Source of the DNA: Candidatus Poribacteria bacterium
GTDB taxonomy: Bacteria; Poribacteria; WGA-4E; WGA-3G
Assembly (NCBI GenBank): GCA_009835515.1
Contig: VXXH01000178.1
Coordinates: 1 to 10,572, forward strand
DNA length: 10,572 nt
Direction of reading: 5' to 3'
The notes beneath the pieces were generated by a model, which had not been told where the DNA came from, made no database searches, and saw nothing but the letters and a program-made list of their open reading frames with translations. The translations under genes and the position numbers were made by a program. Position 1 is the first letter of the stretch. The number at the start of each line of letters is the position of its first letter. Positions 1 through 5,180 of this stretch are shown here, piece after piece.

Positions 1-36
1 CTGCTCGCTTGCGTGTAGAGGGGGGAAAAGAGGTTG
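1..36. repeat. Left-edge partial copy of the conserved-loop hairpin repeat
   Basis: The 14 bases at 3-16 (gctcgcttgcgtgt) are identical to 1318-1331, the loop of the complete hairpin at 1302-1347. Both are followed by a purine-rich arm (g-run, a-run, gaggttg). The two visible bases before the loop (ct) pair with the first two after it (ag), whereas the full copy has acc/ggt there, so these visible stem bases look compensatory. The other arm lies outside the window. On the minus strand the copy begins a few bases past the stop codon at 49, a position that suits a terminator or processing hairpin for that gene. Confidence 0.65.
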
Positions 37-48
37 CCATACTGCTCA

Positions 49-627
49 CTAAATCGCGTAGTCGTGGATGGTGATTGTGCAGTCGCCTCCATAGCCCTTG
101 ACGATCTCGGCGATAGCCATATCAACATGCTCGTAAGTCCAGCCGTTTGCGGGCTTGTGGAATTCAATACCGCTTACAGGTTCGGCACCTGGTATCTGGT
201 TAGGTGCGTCATCCCAAAGCCTGATACCGTGGGGGAATAGAAACTGTGCCTCTGCGTCAAGCTCGGGGCATGTGGATTCCCACATCAAATCGCCACTGCC
301 AAACTTCCGGTGCATCTTTTTCAAGATTTTCGTATCGACCTTTTTGAGCGAATCGCCGGGCTTGCAACGCTCTTGGAACATCCGAAGTAGAAACGGCATC
401 AATCGCTGTTTGAACTGCTCGACGGAGACAGGTTCGTTGGCGGGTATGAGACCCATCTGCTCGGCGAAATCCTGCATTGCATCAGCAGACTCGAACTGAT
501 GAGTTGTTTTTGTTCGGTGAACGTAAGCGGCATAGGAGACTCGACCGACGGCGTTGATAACTGCGAGTCTAACCCTATCATTTGCGAAAACTAACTGGGC
601 GGTGCCTTTGACCTTATTGATGACCAT
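49..627 (-). CDS. Hypothetical protein, 192 aa, second gene of the hairpin-bracketed pair
   Basis: Not recognised. ATG at 627 follows AAGGA by seven bases; TAG is at 49-51. Residues 1-40 look beta-rich (VINKVKGTAQLVF, then RLAVINAVGRVSYAAYV). A predicted helical stretch at about 69-88 (VEQFKQRLMPFLLRMFQERC) leads to a strongly basic segment at 95-109 (KKVDTKILKKMHRKF), which could contact nucleic acid; that is inference. The C-terminal part is acidic and aromatic (RLWDDAP, GWTYEHVDMAIAEIVKGYGGDC). There is no signal peptide or membrane span. The gene follows the equally long 687-1265 by 59 bases that contain a small hairpin, so the two are probably cotranscribed. The downstream flank is the repeated hairpin at 1-36. 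Confidence 0.85.
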   Translation of the reverse strand: MVINKVKGTAQLVFANDRVRLAVINAVGRVSYAAYVHRTKTTHQFESADAMQDFAEQMGLIPANEPVSVEQFKQRLMPFLLRMFQERCKPGDSLKKVDTKILKKMHRKFGSGDLMWESTCPELDAEAQFLFPHGIRLWDDAPNQIPGAEPVSGIEFHKPANGWTYEHVDMAIAEIVKGYGGDCTITIHDYAI

Positions 628-653
628 GAGATATTCCTTGTATAGAGAGTAAT

Positions 654-675
654 GTGGGGATTACACGCTCCCCAC
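654..675 (-). other. Intercistronic hairpin between the two 192-codon genes
   Basis: The minus strand reads GTGGGGA, eight-base loop, TCCCCAC: a perfect seven-pair stem. It lies 12 bases past the TAA of the upstream gene (687-689) and 26 bases before the next ATG (627). No T-run follows, so it is a poor intrinsic terminator. It may be an mRNA stability or processing element, or may affect relative expression. Blocks of four G's and four C's recur in the other gap hairpins at 1302-1347, 9058-9088 and 10537-10556. Confidence 0.55.
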
Positions 676-686
676 TGGCGTTTCGG

Positions 687-1265
687 TTATCGCTTGCGCT
701 GTGCCATGAACTGCTGGTATGCTTGACGCTGGTAATTGCTGATGCGCCAGACGATTATCGACCAGCGGTCAGGTTTCGGATCAGAGGTGGCGTGCACGTG
801 CTTGCAGTTGAAGCGTGTGACTTCCCCTTTATCGAGCGTGTGTTCAATCGGTGCAGTCGGGGTGTAAATGCGACCGTTCCGATTGGCGTTGGTGGCAACT
901 ACAGTGTCGTGAATGAACCTTGTCCCGCCGAGGTTGACCTGAATCGCTTCAGGCGCGGCAGACGGTGAGTCCGGGTGGAACTCGATGGGCACTTTACCGT
1001 AAATGGCGAGTGCTGCTTCGGGAGTTCCCGCTAACTGCGACTGTTCCCATATCCGGTGAATCCAACCCCAGAGACGCTCGTCCCTGATACCGGGCTGAAA
1101 ACGCTGGTGTTTCGGAGACAGTGGATACTCGGTTTCGATCCACATGCGCATCCGACCATTGGCGTAATTGCTTACGTCCGGACGGAGATTTCCACTGAGA
1201 GAGTTCAAGTGCTGGATCACGTCATCACACGTGTCCGCTGATAAATTCGCAAAAGTTTCAAACAT
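687..1265 (-). CDS. Candidate 2-oxoglutarate/Fe(II) oxygenase-like (double-stranded beta-helix) protein, 192 aa
   Basis: Seen: H97-P-D99 (in IEFHPDSPS), then a strand-like IQVNLGGTRFI at 108-118, then EHTLDKGEVTRFNCKHVHA at 141-159 with H156 and H158, and DRWSIIVWRI with R167. In 2-oxoglutarate/Fe(II) oxygenases the iron is held by HxD and a distal His about 50-70 residues later, and an Arg about ten residues beyond binds the cosubstrate. D99 to H156 is 57 residues and H156 to R167 is 11, so order and spacing fit. The piece after HPD recalls the SLG strand of AlkB-type enzymes. The N-terminal 90 residues are unlike that family as I know it. ATG 1265 has AGGAG six bases upstream. It could instead be a cupin-like fold without catalysis, or unrelated. 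Function and substrate are not shown by the sequence. Confidence 0.8.
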   Translation of the reverse strand: MFETFANLSADTCDDVIQHLNSLSGNLRPDVSNYANGRMRMWIETEYPLSPKHQRFQPGIRDERLWGWIHRIWEQSQLAGTPEAALAIYGKVPIEFHPDSPSAAPEAIQVNLGGTRFIHDTVVATNANRNGRIYTPTAPIEHTLDKGEVTRFNCKHVHATSDPKPDRWSIIVWRISNYQRQAYQQFMAQRKR

Positions 1266-1282
1266 AACAAACTCCTAATAAT

Positions 1283-1356
1283 AAAAAAAAATAGATACGT
1301 TCTCTTTTCCCCCTACCGCTCGCTTGCGTGTGGTAGGGGGGAAAGAGGTTGTATCT
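1283..1356 (-). terminator. Long hairpin plus T9: intrinsic terminator or attenuator ahead of 1265
   Basis: Stem 1302-1317 with 1332-1347 gives 16 pairs with one G-T wobble, closing a 14-base loop (1318-1331). Outer bases 1293-1298 (agatac) pair with 1351-1356 (gtatct). On the minus strand the hairpin is followed by one T, an A and then nine T's (the A run at 1283-1291), the form of a Rho-independent terminator. It ends only about 18 bases before the start codon of the gene at 1265, and the ribosome site AGGAG (1273-1277) lies between. Transcripts from upstream would stop here unless something prevents hairpin formation, as in an attenuator or antitermination site. It could alternatively end a non-coding RNA, with the gene having its own promoter. 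Half of a second copy is at 1-36. Confidence 0.75.
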
Positions 1357-1480
1357 GGGCAAATCGACTATCTCAAAAAAATAGAAAGCCCTGGTTGTGG
1401 GGTGTGGTAGTTAGGAGAGAAAGGTTGTTATGTGTCTGCTTATCTATCGGGGGGTGTGTCTGGTGGTTCAAGCGGGCAAG

Positions 1481-1535
1481 CATCTGCCGCATAAGCCTGT
1501 GGGTGTACTCACCTGTGAGGCGTTGCGTGCAGATG
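1481..1535. ncRNA. Long imperfect hairpin, possible structured RNA element
   Basis: Plus-strand pairing: CATCTGC (1481-1487) with GCAGATG (1529-1535); CGCA (1488-1491) with TGCG (1524-1527); GCCT (1495-1498) with AGGC (1518-1521); GGTG with CACC around a TACT loop. That makes 19 pairs over 55 bases, with one bulge and two internal loops. No T-run follows on either strand, so it is not an ordinary terminator. It lies in the gap between two transcription units and may be part of a leader RNA for the gene at 1265, or a DNA cruciform site. No known RNA family is recognised. Confidence 0.4.
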
Positions 1536-1611
1536 TGAAGCCCGCGTCGTAGCGTAGCCGTCTGCGTTGCGTGGCGTTGCGTGTGTACCCGCACGCATAA
1601 GTCCGCATAAG
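1488..1611. repeat. Three direct copies of CGCATAAG
   Basis: Exact copies are at 1488-1495, 1594-1601 and 1604-1611. The last two are ten bases apart and share an extra T (CGCATAAGT), so they would lie on the same face of the helix. Together with the GCGTTGCGTG copies they suggest an organised protein-binding region between two transcription units. Confidence 0.55.
1520..1583. repeat. Three direct copies of GCGTTGCGTG
   Basis: The ten-mer occurs at 1520-1529, 1564-1573 and 1574-1583; the last two are directly adjacent. All are exact. Clusters like this serve as binding sites for repressors or replication initiators, but nothing here shows which, and the first copy also forms part of the 1481-1535 hairpin. 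Confidence 0.6.
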
Positions 1612-1630
1612 TAGGTGGCGAAGCGGTGAT

Positions 1631-1672
1631 AAAAGAAAGGAACCCCGGATAATTCCGAGGCTCCTTTCTTTT
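1631..1672. terminator. Bidirectional intrinsic terminator ending the long operon
   Basis: Bases 1631-1641 (A4-G-A3-GGA) pair with 1662-1672. After one mismatch the stem continues CC-CGGA/TCCG-GG, with one more mismatch, to a TAAT loop. This gives about 17 pairs, with an A-run on one side and a T-run on the other, so it can act on both strands. It begins 15 bases beyond the stop codon at 1687 of the last gene of the operon running from 10.5 kb. Confidence 0.85.
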
Positions 1673-1686
1673 TGTGGTGTTTGCGT

Positions 1687-1914
1687 CTATGTGTTTAGGA
1701 GGTTAACCCATCTGCGTGCGAGTGTTTTCCAGCGTTTCGATCTTTTACTGTGTTCGATGTATTCCTCATATTGTCTTCCGCGGATGTAGTCTACACTGCA
1801 TCCGGGTACTTTGAACCGGTGTGGGTCGAATAGATCGCAAGTGGTTTCAGCTTCGAGTCTGCCCGGATACCAAAAACCTGTTCGTGGCGGTTTTCCTCGC
1901 CAGTGTCCTCTCAT
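1687..1914 (-). CDS. Small basic hypothetical protein, 75 aa, last gene of the long operon
   Basis: Not recognised. It is rich in Arg and Lys (MRGHWRGKPPR at the start; KRSKRWKTLARRW at about 58-69) and in aromatic residues, with two Cys (26 and 39). The C-terminal basic helix could bind nucleic acid; this is inference from charge only. The ATG at 1914 overlaps the TGA of the upstream gene as ATGA, and AAGGA lies ten bases upstream inside that gene, so translation is probably coupled. TAG at 1687-1689 is followed 15 bases later by the operon terminator. Confidence 0.8.
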   Translation of the reverse strand: MRGHWRGKPPRTGFWYPGRLEAETTCDLFDPHRFKVPGCSVDYIRGRQYEEYIEHSKRSKRWKTLARRWVNLLNT

Positions 1915-2372
1915 GGTAGTATATCCTTAATAGTTAGCTGTATGGGTGTTTTTAGCCCTGCTGGTTTTTCAGGGTAGGTGCCTTTGTATGAGCTTTGGTA
2001 GTCACGTTCAAGAATGTCGATAACCCATTCTGCGGGCCGTTGAAGGTCTGTGAGAACTTTTTTTATCTCTTCAACTTGTTCCTTGTAACCTTTGACGGAG
2101 CAATCGAAATTGAAACAATTTCCATAGATTGTTATTGAATGGATTTTGTATGGTTCTTTGTGTTGATTATGTTCGCAAGGGCTGTTGTTGCCGATCTCTT
2201 TCCCCCAGAGACGGATGTTGTAACGTTCACGGACTGCGTATTCCAGGAGTGATATGTTCCAACAGTGGTCGGCTGTGTAGGGGAATCCGAGTTTTTTGTA
2301 GGCGGTTTTTACCTGTTTCCAAATTCGGGTGTATTCATCTTGGAGATCATCTAATACGGTTCTATCTTTCAT
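1911..2372 (-). CDS. Hypothetical protein, 153 aa, Cys/His-containing
   Basis: Not recognised. The N-terminal third is helical and charged (DDLQDEYTRIWKQVKTAYKK). The centre carries H36-C37, C66-x-H68, H71, C86 and C91, which might coordinate a metal, although the spacing matches no zinc motif I know. A second helical stretch lies at about 97-123 (EQVEEIKKVLTDLQ, then EWVIDILERDY). There is no signal peptide or membrane span. ATG 2372 lies 11 bases inside the preceding gene and has no good ribosome site of its own, so it probably depends on coupling from 2362-2649. It ends in an ATGA overlap with the next gene. Confidence 0.85.
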   Translation of the reverse strand: MKDRTVLDDLQDEYTRIWKQVKTAYKKLGFPYTADHCWNISLLEYAVRERYNIRLWGKEIGNNSPCEHNQHKEPYKIHSITIYGNCFNFDCSVKGYKEQVEEIKKVLTDLQRPAEWVIDILERDYQSSYKGTYPEKPAGLKTPIQLTIKDILP

Positions 2373-2649
2373 TTTCGGCTATCTCATCAACGTAATCCAT
2401 GACGAATCCATGGGAGGGACAGCACGGTGGATTTTCTACAGGCATTTTCCTGATTTGATGTTCTGATGCTTGGACGGTGAGAAGGTCTTGGAGAGGTGTT
2501 TTATTCCTCGCATAGTAAAGAACTCCGTATTCGTTTCCACCTTTCTTATAGTCTATGTGAATGATCCTACCGATGATGTAGTATTCGCTGTAGTGGCCGG
2601 AACCGTAGACTTTTACGGCATCACCCACATTGAAGTTGGAGTTGCTCAT
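2362..2649 (-). CDS. Small protein with possible SH3/KOW-like barrel, 95 aa
   Basis: Residues 6-50 (FNVGDAVKVYGSGHYSEYYI, then GRIIHIDYKK and YGVLYYARN) have the pattern of small SH3- or KOW-like barrels: hxxGDxVkV, a loop, a strand IIGRI, a further strand. Such barrels bind proteins or nucleic acid; the role here is unknown. A short Pro/Cys motif (PPCCPSH, 74-80) follows, then an acidic tail. The frame is open 11 codons further upstream, but the second ATG at 2649 has AAAGGAG five bases before it, so I use that. It overlaps the end of the preceding gene by 29 bases. Confidence 0.8.
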   Translation of the reverse strand: MSNSNFNVGDAVKVYGSGHYSEYYIIGRIIHIDYKKGGNEYGVLYYARNKTPLQDLLTVQASEHQIRKMPVENPPCCPSHGFVMDYVDEIAENER

Positions 2650-2890
2650 GTTTCTCCTTTGTTGGATAGATTGATTCGACATACCGGTATCCGTTACCTG
2701 AAAAGGACTGGAAACTCAATGTGTCTGTGGGAGTTTGTGTTTTTAGGTGTTCGAGACAGGATGGGCAAAGTGAGAGTAGTAAGGTGTTCCCTTGAAATGG
2801 GATTGATGCCTCGTCCCTCGGTGTTGTTTCGTGATTGCAATCATGCCAAGCGCATGTTTTTCTCGCGGGAAGTCTAAAGCTTTTATCCAT
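2621..2890 (-). CDS. Putative zinc-binding small protein, 89 aa
   Basis: C13-x4-C18 with H20 is followed 24 residues later by C42-x2-C45-x2-H48 (LCPSCLEHL). Two Cys pairs separated by a strand-turn segment suggest a treble-clef or zinc-ribbon-like fold; the first pair has wider spacing than a classic ribbon. The rest (50-89) is polar with no recognisable motif. ATG 2890 overlaps the stop of the preceding gene by eight bases, and AGGA lies eight bases before it. I cannot say whether it binds DNA, RNA or protein. Confidence 0.8.
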   Translation of the reverse strand: MDKSFRLPARKTCAWHDCNHETTPRDEASIPFQGNTLLLSLCPSCLEHLKTQTPTDTLSFQSFSGNGYRYVESIYPTKEKHEQLQLQCG

Positions 2891-3197
2891 TAGGTGATCC
2901 TTTTAGTTGATAGCGTATTTTCTTTTGAATGATTTCCCAACTTTCTTCGGGGAGTTCTCGGAGTTTGTTGGCTACGATTTGGATGATGCCAGCTCGGGTT
3001 GCGTTAGAGAATCCGCCGTTCCAACTTGTGGGAGTGACGGTGATCTGTGTCGTCGCTTCGTAGGCATACCACCCGCTGATTTTATCTTTGATGACGATGA
3101 TTTTCAGTCCCCGGAATACTGTGGGATCTAAGCCAACAACAGCATAGGCTACTGTTGGCTTGTTTTTGAAGGTTATTTTCTTTCGTTTGAATTCCAT
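2883..3197 (-). CDS. Hypothetical protein, 104 aa
   Basis: Not recognised. It starts basic (MEFKRKKITFKNK), continues with alternating hydrophobic strands (AYAVVGLD, LKIIVIKDK, GWYAYEATTQITVTP) and then a probable helix (TRAGIIQIVANKLREL, about 67-82). The segment SWNGGFSNATRAG looks like a conserved loop. It has no membrane span or signal peptide. ATG 3197 has AAGGAG four bases upstream, a strong site. It overlaps the next gene by eight bases. Confidence 0.85.
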   Translation of the reverse strand: MEFKRKKITFKNKPTVAYAVVGLDPTVFRGLKIIVIKDKISGWYAYEATTQITVTPTSWNGGFSNATRAGIIQIVANKLRELPEESWEIIQKKIRYQLKGSPNG

Positions 3198-3212
3198 CGT
3201 TCTCCTTATGGG

Positions 3213-3422
3213 CTACCCTGGTGGATTGAAACTAATGTAAGGGGGTGTGAATTCAAAGAAGGCACTCGCATAAATCCACCCTGATTTCGGTGCCCGTTTT
3301 GCGTTAGCAAGAGCGGATCGCATCTGTTGTACTGGGGATCGCCATGATCCGTTATCACAACACTGTAATGCTACACGTGCATAGCCTCTTGGTACCACTT
3401 CGTCAAATCTGTTGAGTTTCAT
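3213..3422 (-). CDS. Hypothetical protein, 69 aa
   Basis: Not recognised. The sequence (MKLNRFDEVVPRGYARVALQ at the start, a Cys pair at 21-22, AFFEFTPPYISFNPPG at the end) is mixed alpha/beta with a proline-rich tail. The frame is open 33 codons further upstream, but ATG 3422 has AAGGA ten bases upstream, and a 39-residue gene in another frame ends exactly at this ATG with an ATGA overlap. I therefore start here. Confidence 0.75.
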   Translation of the reverse strand: MKLNRFDEVVPRGYARVALQCCDNGSWRSPVQQMRSALANAKRAPKSGWIYASAFFEFTPPYISFNPPG

Positions 3423-3538
3423 GTGGTTTGTTTCCTTTGTAGTACTGGGTAAAAGTCTTTTGCGTGGTTGAGGAACCACCGTTTTTCTTTGCGTGTGAAC
3501 TGGTATTTCCGACACCACCATAGGAATTGGATTGCCAT
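3419..3538 (-). CDS. Very small basic, aromatic protein, 39 aa
   Basis: The frame ATG 3538 to TGA 3419 encodes MAIQFLWWCRKYQFTRKEKR at the N-terminus, then WFLNHAKDFYPVLQRKQTT. The start lies four bases past the stop of the gene at 3543 and has GAGGT six bases upstream. Its TGA overlaps the ATG of the next gene as ATGA, the same junction seen eight times elsewhere in this window. Trp, Lys and Arg content is high; three of the Trp lie at 7, 8 and 21. The function is unknown; a small nucleic-acid or protein-binding peptide would fit. It is easily missed because a longer frame covers it. Confidence 0.65.
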   Translation of the reverse strand: MAIQFLWWCRKYQFTRKEKRWFLNHAKDFYPVLQRKQTT

Positions 3539-3542
3539 TGTG

Positions 3543-3755
3543 CTACCTCAAAGCCATGAATAGACTGCCCTTTTCAAATTTGGTTACGGTGTCTTTTCGA
3601 GAGTTGTTCGGCTGGTGTAAAGCAATGTGAGTTTGTCCGAATACATCTCGGAGTTTGTATGTGATCTCGTCGATGACTTCAACGACTTTACAGCTCCAGG
3701 AACCGTAAACGTTGCTGTAGACAACGTTATCTCCAGTCTGGATTTCGTTTTTCAT
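3543..3755 (-). CDS. Small protein with possible SH3-like barrel, 70 aa
   Basis: The segment IQTGDNVVYSNVYGSWSCKV, then VEVIDEITYKLRDVFG (5-40), resembles the start of an SH3-like barrel: a GDxVvY strand, a turn, a second strand CKVVEVID and a third TYKLRD. It is a weak fold-level resemblance to the gene at 2362-2649, without clear sequence identity. The C-terminal 30 residues are polar and basic. ATG 3755 has AAGGA seven bases upstream; TAG is at 3543-3545. The role is unknown. Confidence 0.8.
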   Translation of the reverse strand: MKNEIQTGDNVVYSNVYGSWSCKVVEVIDEITYKLRDVFGQTHIALHQPNNSRKDTVTKFEKGSLFMALR

Positions 3756-3768
3756 GAGGGATTCCTTT

Positions 3769-4131
3769 CTATATGATTATTGGGAAATTTCGTGAGCATG
3801 CTTCGATGAGTTCGTCAATAGTGTTTTTAGGGTCGTCGAGGATGATCAGAATGAATTGCCTATAGTTTTGGAGTTTGGGGCATTCAGGTGATCTCCCTTT
3901 TATTGTTTCTGAAAATTTGGCTGATTGCGTTCTACCGTCGGCTATTCCTTCTGGATGCCATTCGTCCCATGTGTCAGGATCCCATTCTGTTTTTTCTTTG
4001 ACAAATGCAATTGATTCTTCTTTGATTGTTTCTTCGGATTCTATTTCTGTATGTCCGATGAGTTGTACTGCGTCAGAAAGTGCGTTTCCAAAGAATCCGT
4101 GAATACCGTAAAACATGGTGAGTTTGCTCAT
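3769..4131 (-). CDS. Hypothetical protein, 120 aa, acidic and Trp-rich in the middle
   Basis: Not recognised. The N-terminus (MFYGIHGFFGNALSDAVQLI) is hydrophobic but short and broken by glycines, so a membrane span is unlikely. Residues 29-63 are very acidic (EIESEETIKEES, then TEWDPDTWDEWHPEG). A hydrophobic strand FILIILDDP (93-101) and a helix NTIDELIEACSR follow. ATG 4131 overlaps the preceding TGA as ATGA and has AAGGAG close upstream. Confidence 0.85.
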   Translation of the reverse strand: MSKLTMFYGIHGFFGNALSDAVQLIGHTEIESEETIKEESIAFVKEKTEWDPDTWDEWHPEGIADGRTQSAKFSETIKGRSPECPKLQNYRQFILIILDDPKNTIDELIEACSRNFPIII

Positions 4132-4475
4132 GGGAGTTCTCCTTTGTGTTCTGTTTCTTTGAGAAGCTTTCGTAGGATTTCGTCGGCACGGCGGTGTAGG
4201 TAAGAGAATTCAACTGAGCTCCAAAGGAAAATGGAGTATTGGCAAACTTTATCATCTTCGTCATTTGGATCCCAACCGAGTTTTAGTGCGCGGCGGATAG
4301 CAGCATCAATTTCTTGAAGATGCTCAGGTTCGGCGGTCTCGCTAAGGGGTTCTCTATATTGGACGTAAGTGAGTTTCCCTTCCGGGTTCCTCTCGATCTT
4401 GTCAACGAGGAATTGTTCTTCAAGGTCTTTTGCTGTTTCGTATAGGAATGCAATCAAACCAGGAACGTATGTCAT
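4128..4475 (-). CDS. Hypothetical protein, 115 aa, mostly helical
   Basis: Not recognised. Predicted helices at about 7-24 (LIAFLYETAKDLEEQFLV), 49-66 (EPEHLQEIDAAIRRALKL) and 96-110 (RADEILRKLLKETEH) flank an aromatic segment (YSIFLWSSVEFSYLH). The frame is open 15 codons further back, but the upstream ATG has no ribosome site, while ATG 4475 has AGGAG nine bases before it. With this start the gene overlaps the preceding one by 56 bases. It ends in ATGA with the next gene. Confidence 0.8.
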   Translation of the reverse strand: MTYVPGLIAFLYETAKDLEEQFLVDKIERNPEGKLTYVQYREPLSETAEPEHLQEIDAAIRRALKLGWDPNDEDDKVCQYSIFLWSSVEFSYLHRRADEILRKLLKETEHKGELP

Positions 4476-4698
4476 GTCGGTTTTCTCCTTTTGGTGGTGT
4501 TCTGAGAAATAAGGATTCATCGTCTGATGGGCAATGGATAATTGAGACTTTGGGTCTACCGGCTTTCAGATCGCCTATGGTGTGAAACTGCTGTAGGAAA
4601 TAGATGCTGATATGCGGATCTCGGATAGTTTCACCGTTCTTGTGGCGTTGATAGGTCTCGTTTGCCATTTCCTCAAACGTTTGTGTTTCGACTTTCAT
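4420..4698 (-). CDS. Hypothetical protein, 92 aa
   Basis: Not recognised. Helical start (TQTFEEMANETYQRHKNGE, 6-23), then ISIYFLQQFHTIGD and a strand KVSIIHCPSDD; the end is basic and polar (PKGENRHDIRSW, then RNSKRP). The last 18 codons overlap the next gene in another frame and may be less constrained. ATG 4698 overlaps the preceding TGA as ATGA and follows AAGGG at short distance. There is no membrane span. Confidence 0.75.
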   Translation of the reverse strand: MKVETQTFEEMANETYQRHKNGETIRDPHISIYFLQQFHTIGDLKAGRPKVSIIHCPSDDESLFLRTPPKGENRHDIRSWFDCIPIRNSKRP

Positions 4699-4949
4699 GT
4701 AGCTTTCCCTTTTTCGGTAAGGCTATATTCGTGGGAGTGTGTGATTCCGTCTGTATAAGCATTGGAGTCGTATGTTTTTTCTATTCCGACGACTCGGGCT
4801 TGGATAAGGTCTGCTTCAAATAGTGTGATGAATGCCTCGACAATTTTGTATGTGGGTATGTCTATATCTCGAATTATATGGTGCCACCACACTTTTTCTT
4901 TTTTCTTGAACAGTCTCAGTATTTCTTCACATTCTTTGGTGATTTCCAT
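4695..4949 (-). CDS. Putative winged helix-turn-helix DNA-binding protein, 84 aa
   Basis: The order of elements fits a MarR/PadR-sized winged helix: helix 1 (CEEILRLFKKK, 7-17), a strand-helix piece with two Trp and two His (KVWWHHIIRDI), a turn and recognition helix (PTYKIVEAFITLFEADLIQA, 32-51), then a wing ending in HEYSLTEKGKA, the usual Y-x-LT-x-kG close of such domains. It would act as a transcription regulator in the cytoplasm; its target is unknown, and the repeats at 1488-1611 are one place to test. The start (ATG 4949) has only a weak AGGGA upstream. It ends in ATGA with the next gene. Confidence 0.75.
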   Translation of the reverse strand: MEITKECEEILRLFKKKEKVWWHHIIRDIDIPTYKIVEAFITLFEADLIQARVVGIEKTYDSNAYTDGITHSHEYSLTEKGKAT

Positions 4950-5006
4950 GGGCTTTTTCCCTATATGGTGTTGTGCGCTATGCTTTGGGGCACCGCGCAG
5001 TAGGAG

Positions 5007-5156
5007 TTATGAAAGAGATTGGCTCGCTCTATACCAGCCGATTGCGGGTAATCCGTAGGGGTAACTATAGAAGGTTCCGAGCCATAATAAAGCCTCGTGT
5101 GTGTAACTCGTGCCATAGGGCTTTACTTCAAATTTACGTCCCCAACCTTGTTTCAT
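5007..5156 (-). CDS. Very small aromatic protein, 49 aa
   Basis: ATG 5156 has AAAGGAG close upstream, one of the best ribosome sites in the window, and the frame closes with TAA at 5007-5009. The product starts MKQGWGRKFEVKPYGTSYTH and continues EALLWLGTFYSYPYGLPAIG, then WYRASQSLS; it has six Tyr and three Trp. The segment EALLWLGTFYSY is short for a membrane span. It is not recognised. It fills most of the gap between 4949 and 5260; the 57 bases between its stop and the next gene hold nothing I can identify. Confidence 0.7.
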   Translation of the reverse strand: MKQGWGRKFEVKPYGTSYTHEALLWLGTFYSYPYGLPAIGWYRASQSLS

Positions 5157-5162
5157 TTTGGT

Positions 5163-5180
5163 CTCCTTTGTTTTTAGGAG
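5163..5180 (-). promoter_or_regulatory. Small hairpin that could cover the ribosome site of the 49-aa gene
   Basis: On the minus strand CTCCT (5176-5180) can pair with AGGAG (5163-5167), the ribosome site of the gene starting at 5156, across an eight-base loop. The stop of the 23-codon frame upstream (5174-5176) falls in the loop and the edge of the stem, so ribosomes finishing that frame would open the site. The stem is only five pairs, so the effect may be small. Confidence 0.3.

Larger units (their letters stand above)
1373..1630. other. Repeat-rich intergenic region with no convincing gene
   Basis: About 260 bases lie between the operon terminator at 1631 and the attenuator-like hairpin at 1356. 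An open frame of 73 codons exists on the minus strand (1373-1594), but it has no ribosome site, starts inside a direct repeat and encodes a low-complexity Thr/His/Arg/Gln peptide, so I do not call it. The region contains a long imperfect hairpin (1481-1535), three copies of GCGTTGCGTG, three of CGCATAAG, and a six-pair hairpin TGCGTG/CACGCA at 1578-1597. Possible roles are a structured leader, a small RNA or a protein-binding or replication site. No promoter was clear enough to place. Confidence 0.55.

Noticed and set aside
1350..1460. Minus-strand sigma70 promoter (TTGAGA or TTGAAC as -35)
   Set aside because: The -10 matches are poor or the spacing is wrong (15 bases in one case), too weak to report.
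1373..1594. 73-codon minus-strand open frame
   Set aside because: No ribosome site, starts within the CGCATAAG repeat, low-complexity Thr/His/Arg/Gln product, and covers the structured repeat region.
1488..1611. CRISPR array
   Set aside because: Repeats are only 8-10 bases, unevenly spaced, and lack repeat-length units with unique spacers.
1440..1620. Possible tRNA in the structured region
   Set aside because: A ggttcaagc stretch recalls a T-loop, but no acceptor stem or anticodon arm can be folded around it.
2129..2877. Plus-strand frames of 88 and 135 codons
   Set aside because: Antisense to three minus-strand genes with good ribosome sites and coupled junctions.
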